From: JBBQNY01 sp038255255
Lineage (GTDB): Bacteria; Pseudomonadota; Gammaproteobacteria; Xanthomonadales; Ahniellaceae
NCBI GenBank assembly: GCA_038255255.1
Contig: JBBSLL010000019.1
Coordinates: forward strand, 1-56,145
Length of the DNA: 56,145 bases
Reading direction: 5' to 3'
Position numbers and translations under genes: made by a program. This document shows positions 28,167 to 37,164 of the stretch, piece after piece (position 1 is the first letter of the stretch; each line of letters begins with the position of its first letter). Below the pieces are notes generated by a model that did not search any database, had not been told where the DNA came from, and saw nothing but the letters and a program-made list of their open reading frames with translations.

Positions 28167-29129
28167 GTGAAGATTTCTATTGCAATGGCCACCTTCAACG
28201 GCGCCGCGCATATTGCGGCGCAGTTGGAGAGTTTTGCGCTCCAGACTCGGCGTCCTGACGAGCTAATCGTTTGCGATGACGGATCCACTGATGGCACGCT
28301 CGAGATCGTAGATGGGTTCGCCCGCCAGGTTCCTTTCGATGTCGTGGTCGAGCGTAATTCAACTCGCCTCGGTTTTACCGGGAACTTCAGCAAGGCCATG
28401 GAACTTGCAACCGGCGACGTTATCTTTCTTTCCGACCAGGATGATGCATGGGACCCCGCGAAGATCGAGACTGTGCTTCACGCCTTTGCTAACAACCCAG
28501 AGCAGTGGCTGGTCGTGCACGATGGGAGGTTGGTCGATCCCGCCATCGAGTGGTCCGGGGTAACAATGCTCGGACAGATAATGGCAGGCTATGGCACGAG
28601 TCGTTCGTTGATCACCGGTGCTCTGACGGTGTTCCGTCGCGAATTGCAGAAGTGTGCGCTGCCCGTCCCAGACGGCATGGTGGGCCATGACCAGTGGCTG
28701 CACTTGGTGGCGGATCTGTTGGGCAAGCGCCTCGTGATCCCAGATGTGCTGCAGACGATCCGGCGGCACGGCGGCAATGCCTCCACATGGGTTGCGAGTT
28801 CTCCGAACAAAATTTCCAAGTGGGACGTGTTGAAAAGCCAACGGCGCACGGCCATTGCTGTTGATTATTCGGACCGCTTGCTCATCAATGTTTCTGTATC
28901 GCAGATTTTGCGCCGCTTGGCAGAGAAATCAGGTCCGGAGATTGATTTGGTTACAGTGGGCGCAAGCTTGGATTTTCTTGCCGATGAGCTGAGCGCGTTA
29001 GTGCGCCGGCAAAGACTTGTCGGCCGAGGATGGTTTCTGCGAAAGCTGCTGGCAGTGGGGCTTTTTTCCTCTGGTGGCTACAGACATTTCAACGGTGTGC
29101 GAAGTTGCGTTCGGGACTTTTGCAGGTGA
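28167..29129 (+). CDS. Glycosyltransferase family 2
   Basis: The 320-residue protein starts at a GTG (28167): MKISIAMATFNGAAHIAAQLES. It has LIVCDDGSTDGT, FLSDQDDAWDPAKI (the DxD region) and a GHDQWLH motif, all typical of GT2 enzymes such as WfgS/EpsE types. It is likely cytoplasmic or peripheral, acting on a lipid-linked acceptor. Its stop overlaps the next start (GTGA), so the two are translationally coupled. Confidence 0.87.
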   Translation: MKISIAMATFNGAAHIAAQLESFALQTRRPDELIVCDDGSTDGTLEIVDGFARQVPFDVVVERNSTRLGFTGNFSKAMELATGDVIFLSDQDDAWDPAKIETVLHAFANNPEQWLVVHDGRLVDPAIEWSGVTMLGQIMAGYGTSRSLITGALTVFRRELQKCALPVPDGMVGHDQWLHLVADLLGKRLVIPDVLQTIRRHGGNASTWVASSPNKISKWDVLKSQRRTAIAVDYSDRLLINVSVSQILRRLAEKSGPEIDLVTVGASLDFLADELSALVRRQRLVGRGWFLRKLLAVGLFSSGGYRHFNGVRSCVRDFCR

Positions 29130-30256
29130 GAGATCCTCAAGCTGAAGTTGCAACGGAAGTCACACCCGGCATTGCGAAGGCACTGCTGGTTCGCGTTGGT
29201 ACACCCGCTCCGCCAACTGGTGGCAGAGCATTGCTGTCAGATGTCATTGAGCGAGTTCTCGGGGAAATCTATGGAGCACAGCTAGTCACTTTGCGTTTGA
29301 GGAATGCCGGAAAGAAGCGGGCATCCGCTGGACTGGACGTTGTTTGGGGCCACATTGATGGAGTTTCATTCACTTCAATAAAGGGCGTTATGCAAGCAAT
29401 AGACTCACGAGCTGTAAGCCACGTGTACTTAGATGGTTCGAATCTTGGTGCGGTGGCCAGGGCGGTAAAGCGCGATGCATCCCACGTTTCGGTTATGACG
29501 TTCTTCCACAATTGTGAGGCGCGCTTCTTCGTTGGAGCCCTGCGGCAACGACCTTCTATGCGTGCAGTTGGTGTTCTCTTGGCGAATTACGTGGCAGAGA
29601 GATCGGCGGTCCGTTTCAGCGACAAGCGGATTTGCTTGAACAAGCGTGACAGCCAACTGCTTTCGCGCCTCTATGGAACGGGCGCGACGCATCTTGTTCC
29701 GATGGCAATGCAGGATCTGTTGCCGACCAACGCGCTGCCTACGTCAACCAAACCCACGGAGCGATACGCACTGTTTGTCGGCGGAAATTTTTACGCCAAT
29801 CGCCAAGGGATTGAGTGGTACGTGGATCACGTGGCGAAGCTGGCTCCATTCGCCACCTATGTCGTTGGCCAAGGGTTCGAGGGCTGGAAGGACAAGCTGG
29901 AGCGTAACGGAAACGTCAAGCTCATCGGGGCAGTGGAAAGCGTCGTTCCCTGGTATCTCGGTGCTCAAGTCGTTATCGCTCCGATTTTCGACGGCTCGGG
30001 CATGAAGACCAAGGTGGCCGAGGCACTTATGTTCGGGAAGCGGGTCGTGGGCACGCCCGAGGCGTTTGTCGGATACGAGGAATTTGCTGGCGACATAGGA
30101 GTCGTGTGCGCTACCGCAGCCGAATTCCTTGCTGCGTTGGAGGACGAAGCTTGCGGAGCGCTTGCCTGTGTCGACCCAATGTTGAGGGGAATTTACGAGG
30201 CCAATTACTCCTACGACGCAGCGAAGACACGGCTGGCTGCGATTCTAGGGTCCTGA
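29126..30256 (+). CDS. Glycosyltransferase family 4/1 (GT-B fold)
   Basis: The 376-residue protein starts at the GTG 29126 (MRDPQAEVATEV) overlapping the previous stop, with GGGA about 9 nt upstream. A longer in-frame reading into the preceding gene is discarded. The C-terminal GT-B domain is clear: YALFVGGNFYANRQGIEWY, GAVESVVPWYLGAQVVIAPIFDGSGMKTKVAEALMFGKRVVGT. The acidic donor-binding residue usually seen as E-x7-E is less regular here. Substrate unknown; adjacent genes encode other repeat-unit enzymes. Confidence 0.85.
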   Translation: MRDPQAEVATEVTPGIAKALLVRVGTPAPPTGGRALLSDVIERVLGEIYGAQLVTLRLRNAGKKRASAGLDVVWGHIDGVSFTSIKGVMQAIDSRAVSHVYLDGSNLGAVARAVKRDASHVSVMTFFHNCEARFFVGALRQRPSMRAVGVLLANYVAERSAVRFSDKRICLNKRDSQLLSRLYGTGATHLVPMAMQDLLPTNALPTSTKPTERYALFVGGNFYANRQGIEWYVDHVAKLAPFATYVVGQGFEGWKDKLERNGNVKLIGAVESVVPWYLGAQVVIAPIFDGSGMKTKVAEALMFGKRVVGTPEAFVGYEEFAGDIGVVCATAAEFLAALEDEACGALACVDPMLRGIYEANYSYDAAKTRLAAILGS

Positions 30257-30272
30257 ATTCGACCCAATAACT

Positions 30273-31076
30273 ATGACTTCCAGACTCAAGGCCATCGTTC
30301 GCGACGCGCTGCCCCAATCGTTCCAAGTTCCCCTGAAATACTATCTCAACCGATGGTTTGGGCGATTGGAGCCTGAAATGGCGCTGCTTCCGTATCTCGC
30401 CCGTCCGGGCGACCGGGTAGTGGACGTGGGCGGTAACCGCGGCGCGTATGCCTACCGCCTGTCGCAGCTGGGGGCACAGGTTGAGGTGTTCGAACCCAAT
30501 CCCGCCTGTTACGGCGTGCTGCAAGCTTGGGCGGAGGGCCATCCCTCCGTGAGGGTCCATCCCGTTGGTTTGTCGGATCATGAAGGCTCGATCGTGCTGC
30601 GAATTCCGATCGACGAATCCGGGGTCGAGCACGATGCGTCAGCTTCGATGGAACCCCACTGCTTCTCGCAGGCACGCGAGCAGACTGTGGAATTGCGAAC
30701 GCTCGACGGCTTCAATCTTGAGCGGGTGACGTTTATCAAGATCGATGTGGAGGGCCACGAGTACAGCATGCTGCGTGGTGCGATGATGACCATAAAAAAA
30801 TGGCATCCAGCGGTGCTCGTCGAAATCGAACAGCGTCACCTGCAACGACCAATACTCGACGTGTTCGCTTTGCTCACCGACATGGGCTATCGGGGGTGGT
30901 TCATGGACGGGGACATTCTCCAGTCTATCGACACGTTCGACCTCGCTCGAGACCAAGCAGAGTCGGCCTTCGGCGTCGCGGGACAGCGGTACATCAACAA
31001 CTTCCTTTTCCTGGCGCCGAAGCGTTTAACTGAGCCCCGGTACACGCAACTGGTGAGAGTATTTGGAGTTGCATGA
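30273..31076 (+). CDS. FkbM-family methyltransferase
   Basis: The 267-residue protein has VVDVGGNRGAYAYRLSQLGA, the SAM-binding motif, and FIKIDVEGHEYSMLRGA, the FkbM signature. It is predicted to O-methylate a sugar of the repeat unit. It starts at ATG 30273, 16 nt after the previous stop, with no clear Shine-Dalgarno sequence. Its stop overlaps the start of the next glycosyltransferase (ATGA). This is the second of three FkbM genes in the locus; it has normal high GC, unlike the first. Confidence 0.88.
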   Translation: MTSRLKAIVRDALPQSFQVPLKYYLNRWFGRLEPEMALLPYLARPGDRVVDVGGNRGAYAYRLSQLGAQVEVFEPNPACYGVLQAWAEGHPSVRVHPVGLSDHEGSIVLRIPIDESGVEHDASASMEPHCFSQAREQTVELRTLDGFNLERVTFIKIDVEGHEYSMLRGAMMTIKKWHPAVLVEIEQRHLQRPILDVFALLTDMGYRGWFMDGDILQSIDTFDLARDQAESAFGVAGQRYINNFLFLAPKRLTEPRYTQLVRVFGVA

Positions 31077-32167
31077 GGATCACCGTCGTCACGCCTGTGT
31101 TGTCGATTGCGGGCGTTCCCCTGGCACAGATCCGGTTCGCTCGTGCACTTGAGCGCCGCGGCCACGACGTCACCCTGCTGGTGGGCTGGATCGACCCGGC
31201 GTTCACCGTGCCGGAATTGAACGGCGTTGTGATCGAGGAACTCGGGATTCGCAAGGTCAGGGCGATGATCGGCCCTTTGTGCGCGCACTTTCGTCAAAAA
31301 AATCCGGACGTGGTGTTCTCTGCAGAGGATCATCTCAATTGCATCGTCCTGCTCGCCGCGATTGTTACCAGATCCAAGGCGAAGATCAGTTGCTCTTCCC
31401 GAGTCACGCCCTACGACACTTACTCCAACAACCCCTTGGACAAGCGCTGGATATTGAAGCAACTCGTCCGCGCTGTGATGTGGCGCGCCGACGCACTGAC
31501 TTGCGTGTCCCAGGACATGGTCGAACAGTACAGGGCGGTTTTCGATGATCCTCGCCACGTTGCTGTCTATAACATTGTGGACGATCGGCAATCCCGGCTG
31601 CGAATGATGGAACGCGTGGATCACCCATGGTTGGTGCGTAAGGAAGGCCCCGTTGTCGTGGCCGCGGGGCGACTTGCCTCGTGGAAGGGGTTTGCAGACC
31701 TGATCCGCGCCATGGCGCTGCTGGTCGTCAAAATGCCGGCGAGACTGTTGATCCTTGGAGATGGCCCCCTTCGTCCAAGTTTGCAGGCCTTGGTCGGGGA
31801 ACTGGGGTTGGAGGATTCAGTGCACTTGTGCGGCTACGTCGACAACCCGCTGAAGTACTTCGCCCGGGCAGACGTCTTCGCGCTCTCGTCGCACGTGGAA
31901 GGACTGCCGAATGTCCTGGTCGAGGCCATGATGTGTGGCTGCACCCCGGTCTCGACGGACTGCCCCACGGGTCCTCGGGAGGTGCTGGCAGATGGAGCAT
32001 TCGGCTACTTGGTCCCAGTTGGCAACCCCCCCGCAATGGCGGCGGGAATAGCGCAAGCGCTGGTCCACCCAATTTCGCGCGCACGACTGCAGGAGGCGGT
32101 ACAACCGTTTGAAGAATCCGCGGTCATCCGGAGGCACTTCCAAGTGCTGGGACTCGAAGTAGCGTGA
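31073..32167 (+). CDS. Glycosyltransferase family 4
   Basis: The 364-residue GT-B enzyme starts MRITVVTPVLSIAGVPLAQIRFARAL. Conserved parts are LTCVSQDMVEQY, the donor domain start VVVAAGRLASWKGFADLIRAMA, LILGDGPLRPSLQAL, and the catalytic loop SSHVEGLPNVLVEAMMCGC with two glutamates spaced E-x7-E. It overlaps the FkbM stop by 4 nt. It likely adds one sugar of the repeat unit. Confidence 0.9.
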   Translation: MRITVVTPVLSIAGVPLAQIRFARALERRGHDVTLLVGWIDPAFTVPELNGVVIEELGIRKVRAMIGPLCAHFRQKNPDVVFSAEDHLNCIVLLAAIVTRSKAKISCSSRVTPYDTYSNNPLDKRWILKQLVRAVMWRADALTCVSQDMVEQYRAVFDDPRHVAVYNIVDDRQSRLRMMERVDHPWLVRKEGPVVVAAGRLASWKGFADLIRAMALLVVKMPARLLILGDGPLRPSLQALVGELGLEDSVHLCGYVDNPLKYFARADVFALSSHVEGLPNVLVEAMMCGCTPVSTDCPTGPREVLADGAFGYLVPVGNPPAMAAGIAQALVHPISRARLQEAVQPFEESAVIRRHFQVLGLEVA

Positions 32168-32186
32168 GCATGTGGCAGGAAGAGCC

Positions 32187-33299
32187 GTGAGAGTTGGACT
32201 CAACGCGACGTGCCTCAACGACAGGCCATCCGGCGCGCGACAAAGATTTCTAGGAATCTATGGTGAGCTCTTCAAGCGCCTTCCGAATACGGAGTTCATC
32301 GTTTATGAGCCGGCGGATTGTCGTGTGGCATCGTGGTTTGGTGGTTCGCAGAATGTAACTTCCAGGCAGACGCCGATCCCGAGCGAAGGCCGCGTCAGGA
32401 AAGTTCTCGGCGGAATCTGCTACTGGGATGCAGCACTCTCTCGCGACGCGTTGGATATCTTCGAGTGCTTCAGTTTGCCGTTGGTCAAGGCCCCCGGAGT
32501 GCAGACGTTGTTGACCATCCACGACGTTCGAGGGTTGCAGGAGGGGTGCGGCCTCTTGGAGCGGACCGTGTTCAACGCGGTTCTCGGAACGTCCATTAAG
32601 GGCGCCGACCGGGTGGTCACGGTGTCCGAAGCCATGAAGGCCGAGATACTCGATCGATACCCAGATGCTCGCGTTTCCGTCATTTACAACGGTTTGGACC
32701 CGCGTCACTTGTCGCCCGTAGATCAGTCGGATCTGTCGGCGTTTCGCCGCAAGTTCACGCTTCCCGAAGAGTTCCTGCTATCCGTCGGACATTTCGAGAA
32801 GCGAAAGAACTACTTGCGGCTAGTCGATGCAATGGCGCAGTTGCGCGACCATGGTCGAACCTGCTTCCTTGTGATTGTCGGAAACGACAGTGGAGAAAGG
32901 AGGGTTGTCGAAAACCGCATCGAGGCGCTCGAGCTTTCCGATAGCATCAAGATCCTGGACGGTCTCACGGATATCGAGGTCCGCTGCGCTTACAGACTTT
33001 GCCGCTTGTTTGTCTTCCCCTCGGTCTACGAAGGGTTCGGCATACCGATCCTCGAAGCGATGGCTGCGGACCGACCCATGGTTCTCAGCAACATTCCGGT
33101 GTTCCGGGAGATCACCCAAGGAACCGGCGCCTACTTCGATCCCTACGATGAGGAATCGATTGCGTCAACAATCGACAGCGTGCTCTCGTCGAAAGACGAG
33201 CACGCCCTACAGGCTTCCTACGGGCAGGCACGGATTGGATCTTTCAACTTTGCCAACATTGCCGGCGAAATGGAAAGCCTATACAGGTCGCTGGTGTAG
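32187..33299 (+). CDS. Glycosyltransferase family 4
   Basis: The 370-residue protein starts at GTG 32187 (MRVGLNATCLNDRPSGARQRF). GGAAG lies 5-6 nt upstream, which decides it over the GTG at 32172. It has VVTVSEAMKAEIL, FLLSVGHFEKRKNYLRLVDA and FVFPSVYEGFGIPILEAMAADRP, the GT4 donor-binding glutamates. The motifs match mannosyl- or rhamnosyl-transferases of WbaZ/RfbU type, but specificity is not proven. It is 20 nt after the previous gene. Confidence 0.9.
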   Translation: MRVGLNATCLNDRPSGARQRFLGIYGELFKRLPNTEFIVYEPADCRVASWFGGSQNVTSRQTPIPSEGRVRKVLGGICYWDAALSRDALDIFECFSLPLVKAPGVQTLLTIHDVRGLQEGCGLLERTVFNAVLGTSIKGADRVVTVSEAMKAEILDRYPDARVSVIYNGLDPRHLSPVDQSDLSAFRRKFTLPEEFLLSVGHFEKRKNYLRLVDAMAQLRDHGRTCFLVIVGNDSGERRVVENRIEALELSDSIKILDGLTDIEVRCAYRLCRLFVFPSVYEGFGIPILEAMAADRPMVLSNIPVFREITQGTGAYFDPYDEESIASTIDSVLSSKDEHALQASYGQARIGSFNFANIAGEMESLYRSLV

Positions 33300-33331
33300 C
33301 GTGGCCCGCATAATTCTCGGAGTGAGGCGTG

Positions 33332-34087
33332 ATGCTTGATCGACAGAAGATGATTGATTTCGTGCGTTATCAGGCTAACCGACGGCTGGACTTGGACATC
33401 GTGCGGGCTTCCGGCCAGCACACCTTGCGTACGCACATGCTCCACGTCATTAAGCACTACGACATTGACGCGATCATTGACGTGGGCGCAAACGAAGGTG
33501 GATTTGGCTCCCTGATGCGGGAGTTGGGGTTCCGCGGGGAAATACATTCATTCGAGCCGGTTGCAGAGGCCTTCGCGGTATTGTCGGGGCTGGCCGCCAG
33601 AGACGACAAATGGAATGCCCACGGCTTTGCGCTGGGTTCCAGCAGGGGCGAGACGACGATCAACGTGTCGAAGTTCTCGCAGTTCTCGTCCATCCTCAAC
33701 GCCAACGATTACGGAAACAGTTTCGAGAACATGATGGTGGGCCACCGTCAGCGCACAGAGGTCAGGACACTTGATGAGTGTTTTGAAGAGTCTCTGATCG
33801 CACGGGACCGACGAATCTTCCTCAAGATGGATACGCAAGGGTATGACCTTGAGGTCTTCAAGGGTGCCGTGAAATCCCTGGCGCTCTTCCAGTGCATGTT
33901 GTCGGAGCTTTCGCTGATTCCGATCTACGACGGCATGCCGACCTATCTGGAGTCATTGGCCCTTTACCAGCAACATGGTTTCGCAGTGAGCGGCTTTTAT
34001 CCCATTACCCGAAAGCCGAATCTGGCTTTGAACGAGGTGGATTGCATGTTGTTGAACGTTGGTCGTGTTGCGGTAGGTCGAGAGTAA
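33332..34087 (+). CDS. FkbM-family methyltransferase
   Basis: The 251-residue protein starts MLDRQKMIDFVRYQANRR. It shows IIDVGANEGGFGSLMRELGF and FLKMDTQGYDLEVFKGA (FkbM motif with Thr-Gln in place of the usual Val-Glu). The ATG at 33332 is chosen over the directly adjacent GTG. It is the third FkbM enzyme of the locus and is followed after 6 nt by the amidotransferase gene. Its target is likely a sugar hydroxyl in the glycan. Confidence 0.87.
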   Translation: MLDRQKMIDFVRYQANRRLDLDIVRASGQHTLRTHMLHVIKHYDIDAIIDVGANEGGFGSLMRELGFRGEIHSFEPVAEAFAVLSGLAARDDKWNAHGFALGSSRGETTINVSKFSQFSSILNANDYGNSFENMMVGHRQRTEVRTLDECFEESLIARDRRIFLKMDTQGYDLEVFKGAVKSLALFQCMLSELSLIPIYDGMPTYLESLALYQQHGFAVSGFYPITRKPNLALNEVDCMLLNVGRVAVGRE

Positions 34088-34093
34088 AATCCC

Positions 34094-36121
34094 ATGTGTG
34101 GCCTAGCTGGATTCATAACGGGAAGTTCCGACGGGCACGCAGAACTTGTGGCGCAAGCCACCCGCATGGCGCTCGCGATCCGTCATCGCGGTCCAGATGA
34201 CTCTGGAGCGTGGGCCAATGCGCAGGCGGGTGTGGCGCTGGGCCACCGTAGGTTGGCGATCATCGATCTTTCGGCTGCAGGCCACCAGCCTATGCTGTCC
34301 AGCCGGAGCCAGTTCGTGCTCGCCTTCAATGGCGAGGTGTACAACCATCAGGAAATGCGTAAGGCGCTGCAAGCCGCTGGGGCCGCGCCTCCATGGCGTG
34401 GTCACTCGGACACGGAAACGCTGCTAGCTGCCTTTGAGCACTGGGGGGTGGAGAGCACTTTGAGTCGCGCCGTGGGCATGTTCGCCATCGCGCTTTGGGA
34501 TGCGTCATCGCGAACGCTTCATCTCGCGCGTGACCGCTTCGGCGAAAAGCCGCTTTACTACGGCTGGGTCGGAGCCGGAAGCACCGCTGCTTTTGCATTC
34601 GCCTCGGAGCTGAAGGCGCTGCGGGCGTACTCCGGCTTTGCCAATTCCGTCAGTCGTGAGGCGCTGACGCTTTACATGCGCTTCACGCACGTTCCTGCAC
34701 CGCACAGCATTTACCGGGACATCTATAAGCTGGAGCCGGGGTGTGTTCTTTCAGTCTCCGGCGCGGTACCGCAGCCACCCTCGCAGCCGCTGCGACCCGA
34801 TGCGCAGCATGGCAGCCTGAGGCTGCGGCGATGGTGGTCGCTCAAGGCAGTCGTGGAGTCAGGCGCGAAGCACCAGTTCGTTGATGAGAACGAAGCGGTC
34901 AACGCACTGGATCGGACGTTGCAGGACGCAGTCCGGCTGCAGTCGCTCGCGGACGTTCCCGTGGGTGCGTTTCTTTCGGGGGGGGTCGATTCGTCCGCCA
35001 TCGTTGCCCTGATGCAGCAGCAAGCCACTCGCCCGGTCAGGACTTTTACTGTGGGTTTCGAGGAGGCGGGATTCGACGAGTCGCCCCATGCGCGAGCAGT
35101 GGCCAAGCATTTAGGCACGGACCATACCGAGCTATTTGTGACGTCGACAGAGGCACAAGGAGTCATCCCTTTTCTGCCCGACATGTACGACGAGCCATTC
35201 GCTGACTCGTCGCAGATTCCGACGCACCTCGTTTGCCGCGCGGCGCGGCAGCAGGTCACGGTAGCTCTCACCGGAGATGCCGGCGACGAGCAATTCGGTG
35301 GCTACAACCGGTATTTTTGGGCTCCGCGACTTTGGAGTCGGCTAGCCTGGCTCCCCTATCCAATACGTTCGACAGTAGGAGCAACCATCGGCGCGGTACC
35401 GGCGGAGTGGTGGGATGCACTGAGCCGCCCGGTGAACGCCTTGCTGCCCGACGCGCGCGGAATCGCGCGGGCTGGTGACAAGGCGCACAAGCTGGCCGCG
35501 CGACTAGGTCGGGTGAAGAATCTGGACGAGTTGAACCTGAGTCTGGTCTCTGAGTGGCAGGACCCGGCGAAGGTGGTCAGGGGAGAATCGGGGTGTGTCA
35601 TTGAACCTGCGAGCCTGTTGACAGACCCACTGCCCGCCGAAGGCATGTGTGCAGAACAGTTACGAATGATGTATCGCGACGCTATGACCTACTTGCCCGA
35701 CGACATCCTGTGCAAGGTAGACCGTGCAGCCATGGCTGTGAGCCTGGAGACTCGCGTGCCGTTCCTGGATCACCGAGTGGCCGAAACGGCCTGGCGCATG
35801 CCATTGAACATGAAAATCAGGGATGGCGAAGGCAAATGGGCACTGCGTCAGGTTCTGTATCGACACGTCCCCCGCGACTTGATCGACAGACCCAAGTCCG
35901 GTTTCGGCATTCCTGTTGGGCAGTGGCTGCGAGGGCCTCTGCGGGGTTGGGCGGAAGCTTTGCTGAGCGCGCACCGGCTCGAGAAGGAAGGTTACTTTCA
36001 CTCTTCGCCAATCCGCGCCAAGTGGGTCGAGCACCTGAGCGGTAGAAGCGACCATACCGGTAGCCTGTGGGCCGTGCTCATGTTTCAGGGTTGGCTGGAG
36101 CAACAGCAGGACAAGAGCTGA
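34094..36121 (+). CDS. Glutamine-hydrolysing asparagine-synthase-type amidotransferase
   Basis: The 675-residue protein has an N-terminal class II glutaminase domain with catalytic Cys2 (MCGLAGF), RHRGPDD, GHRRLAIIDL and FNGEVYN. The synthetase domain contains the pyrophosphatase loop SGGVDSS at 295-301, plus DEQFGGYNRY. In polysaccharide loci such AsnB homologues (for example WbpS in Pseudomonas aeruginosa) amidate uronic acids. With the WbpO/TviB-like dehydrogenase at 20189 this suggests a uronamide sugar. True asparagine synthesis cannot be excluded. It overlaps the next gene by one base (TGATG). Confidence 0.9.
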   Translation: MCGLAGFITGSSDGHAELVAQATRMALAIRHRGPDDSGAWANAQAGVALGHRRLAIIDLSAAGHQPMLSSRSQFVLAFNGEVYNHQEMRKALQAAGAAPPWRGHSDTETLLAAFEHWGVESTLSRAVGMFAIALWDASSRTLHLARDRFGEKPLYYGWVGAGSTAAFAFASELKALRAYSGFANSVSREALTLYMRFTHVPAPHSIYRDIYKLEPGCVLSVSGAVPQPPSQPLRPDAQHGSLRLRRWWSLKAVVESGAKHQFVDENEAVNALDRTLQDAVRLQSLADVPVGAFLSGGVDSSAIVALMQQQATRPVRTFTVGFEEAGFDESPHARAVAKHLGTDHTELFVTSTEAQGVIPFLPDMYDEPFADSSQIPTHLVCRAARQQVTVALTGDAGDEQFGGYNRYFWAPRLWSRLAWLPYPIRSTVGATIGAVPAEWWDALSRPVNALLPDARGIARAGDKAHKLAARLGRVKNLDELNLSLVSEWQDPAKVVRGESGCVIEPASLLTDPLPAEGMCAEQLRMMYRDAMTYLPDDILCKVDRAAMAVSLETRVPFLDHRVAETAWRMPLNMKIRDGEGKWALRQVLYRHVPRDLIDRPKSGFGIPVGQWLRGPLRGWAEALLSAHRLEKEGYFHSSPIRAKWVEHLSGRSDHTGSLWAVLMFQGWLEQQQDKS

Positions 36122-37161
36122 TGTGGCCCTATTGGTTGATGTTCCTGGTGCCTGTTTGGGCGGTGCTGCAACCAGGGCGGCTGAAGTCCAACCAGGCCAC
36201 AATGATGTGGGCCGTGGTTGGCGTGGTCTTTGCGCTGATGCTGGGTTTGCGCCACGAAGTCGGCGGCGACTGGGGCCACTATCTACCCATTTTTCGTGAA
36301 ACGGCGTCGCGTACCTTCGGCCAGGTGTTGAGCCGCGATGATCCGGGGTACCACGGATTGAACTGGTTGGTCTCTCAGGCGGGCGGCAGTATCTATCAGG
36401 TCAATCTCGTTTGTGCAGCAGTCATGATGTGGGGCACCGTCATTTTCTGTCGTGCCCAGCCCAGGCCTTGGCTGGCGCTGTTGGCTGCGGTGCCCTACAT
36501 GCTCGTGGTCGTTGGCATGGGCTATACACGGCAGGCCGTCGCACTTGGATTTGCCTTGGTGGGGTTGACCGCGCTTGGCAATGGCCGCGTCCGGACCTTT
36601 GTTATCTGGGTCGCCATCGGCGCGTTGTTCCACAAGTCCGCGGTGCTGCTGATGCCGATCGCTGCATTGGCTGCAAGTCGCAATCGAGTGCTGACTGCCA
36701 CATTGGTGGCCGTGACCACTGTGCTGCTTTACTACCTGCTGGTATCGGACAAGTCGGAGACTCTCTGGCGAAATTACGTCGAAGAGCAGATGCACTCCCA
36801 GGGCGGCATGATCCGGGTAATGATGAATGTCGTTCCGGCACTGTTGCTCATTGTGTTTCGACGCCGTTTGGCCCCGGAGGCGCAGCAGCGGAAACTCTGG
36901 CTGTGGGTTTCGGTTCTTGCCCTGGTTTGCGTGCCATTGGTGGGGCTGGCGAGTACCGCAGTCGATCGCGTCGCGCTGTATCTGATTCCGCTCCAGTTAT
37001 TCGTGTTTTCACGCGTGCCGCAGCTGGCTAGCACCGTGCGAGCGCGGACTCTGTTGGTTTTGGGCGTGGTGCTGTATTACACGGCTGTCCTCTATGTATG
37101 GCTGGTTTACGCAGCCCATTCGCAGTATTGGGTGCCGTACAAGTTCATGCCGCTGGGGTAG
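36121..37161 (+). CDS. EpsG-family polysaccharide polymerase (Wzy-type)
   Basis: The 346-residue membrane protein has about 10 hydrophobic segments. The EpsG-type motif LGLRHEVGGDWGHYLPIF is present, with MGYTRQAVALGFALVG and a GALFHKSAVLLMPIA segment. EpsG proteins act as Wzy polymerases of lipid-linked repeat units. The ATG at 36121 overlaps the previous stop by one base; an upstream reading 54 nt longer is discarded. It is co-directional with the amidotransferase and the following GT4. It is the better candidate for the repeat-unit polymerase of this locus. Confidence 0.88.
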   Translation: MWPYWLMFLVPVWAVLQPGRLKSNQATMMWAVVGVVFALMLGLRHEVGGDWGHYLPIFRETASRTFGQVLSRDDPGYHGLNWLVSQAGGSIYQVNLVCAAVMMWGTVIFCRAQPRPWLALLAAVPYMLVVVGMGYTRQAVALGFALVGLTALGNGRVRTFVIWVAIGALFHKSAVLLMPIAALAASRNRVLTATLVAVTTVLLYYLLVSDKSETLWRNYVEEQMHSQGGMIRVMMNVVPALLLIVFRRRLAPEAQQRKLWLWVSVLALVCVPLVGLASTAVDRVALYLIPLQLFVFSRVPQLASTVRARTLLVLGVVLYYTAVLYVWLVYAAHSQYWVPYKFMPLG

Positions 37162-37164
37162 GGC

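Noticed and set aside
27282..28211. N-terminal extension of the minus-strand methyltransferase up to 28211
   Set aside because: The extra 310 codons are antisense to a clear GT2 gene and have no conserved sequence; the ATG at 27281 gives a normal family start.
34094..36121. Second lasso cyclase
   Set aside because: It keeps glutaminase Cys2 and lies among polysaccharide genes with no precursor-like small gene beside it, so it is an amidotransferase of the glycan locus.
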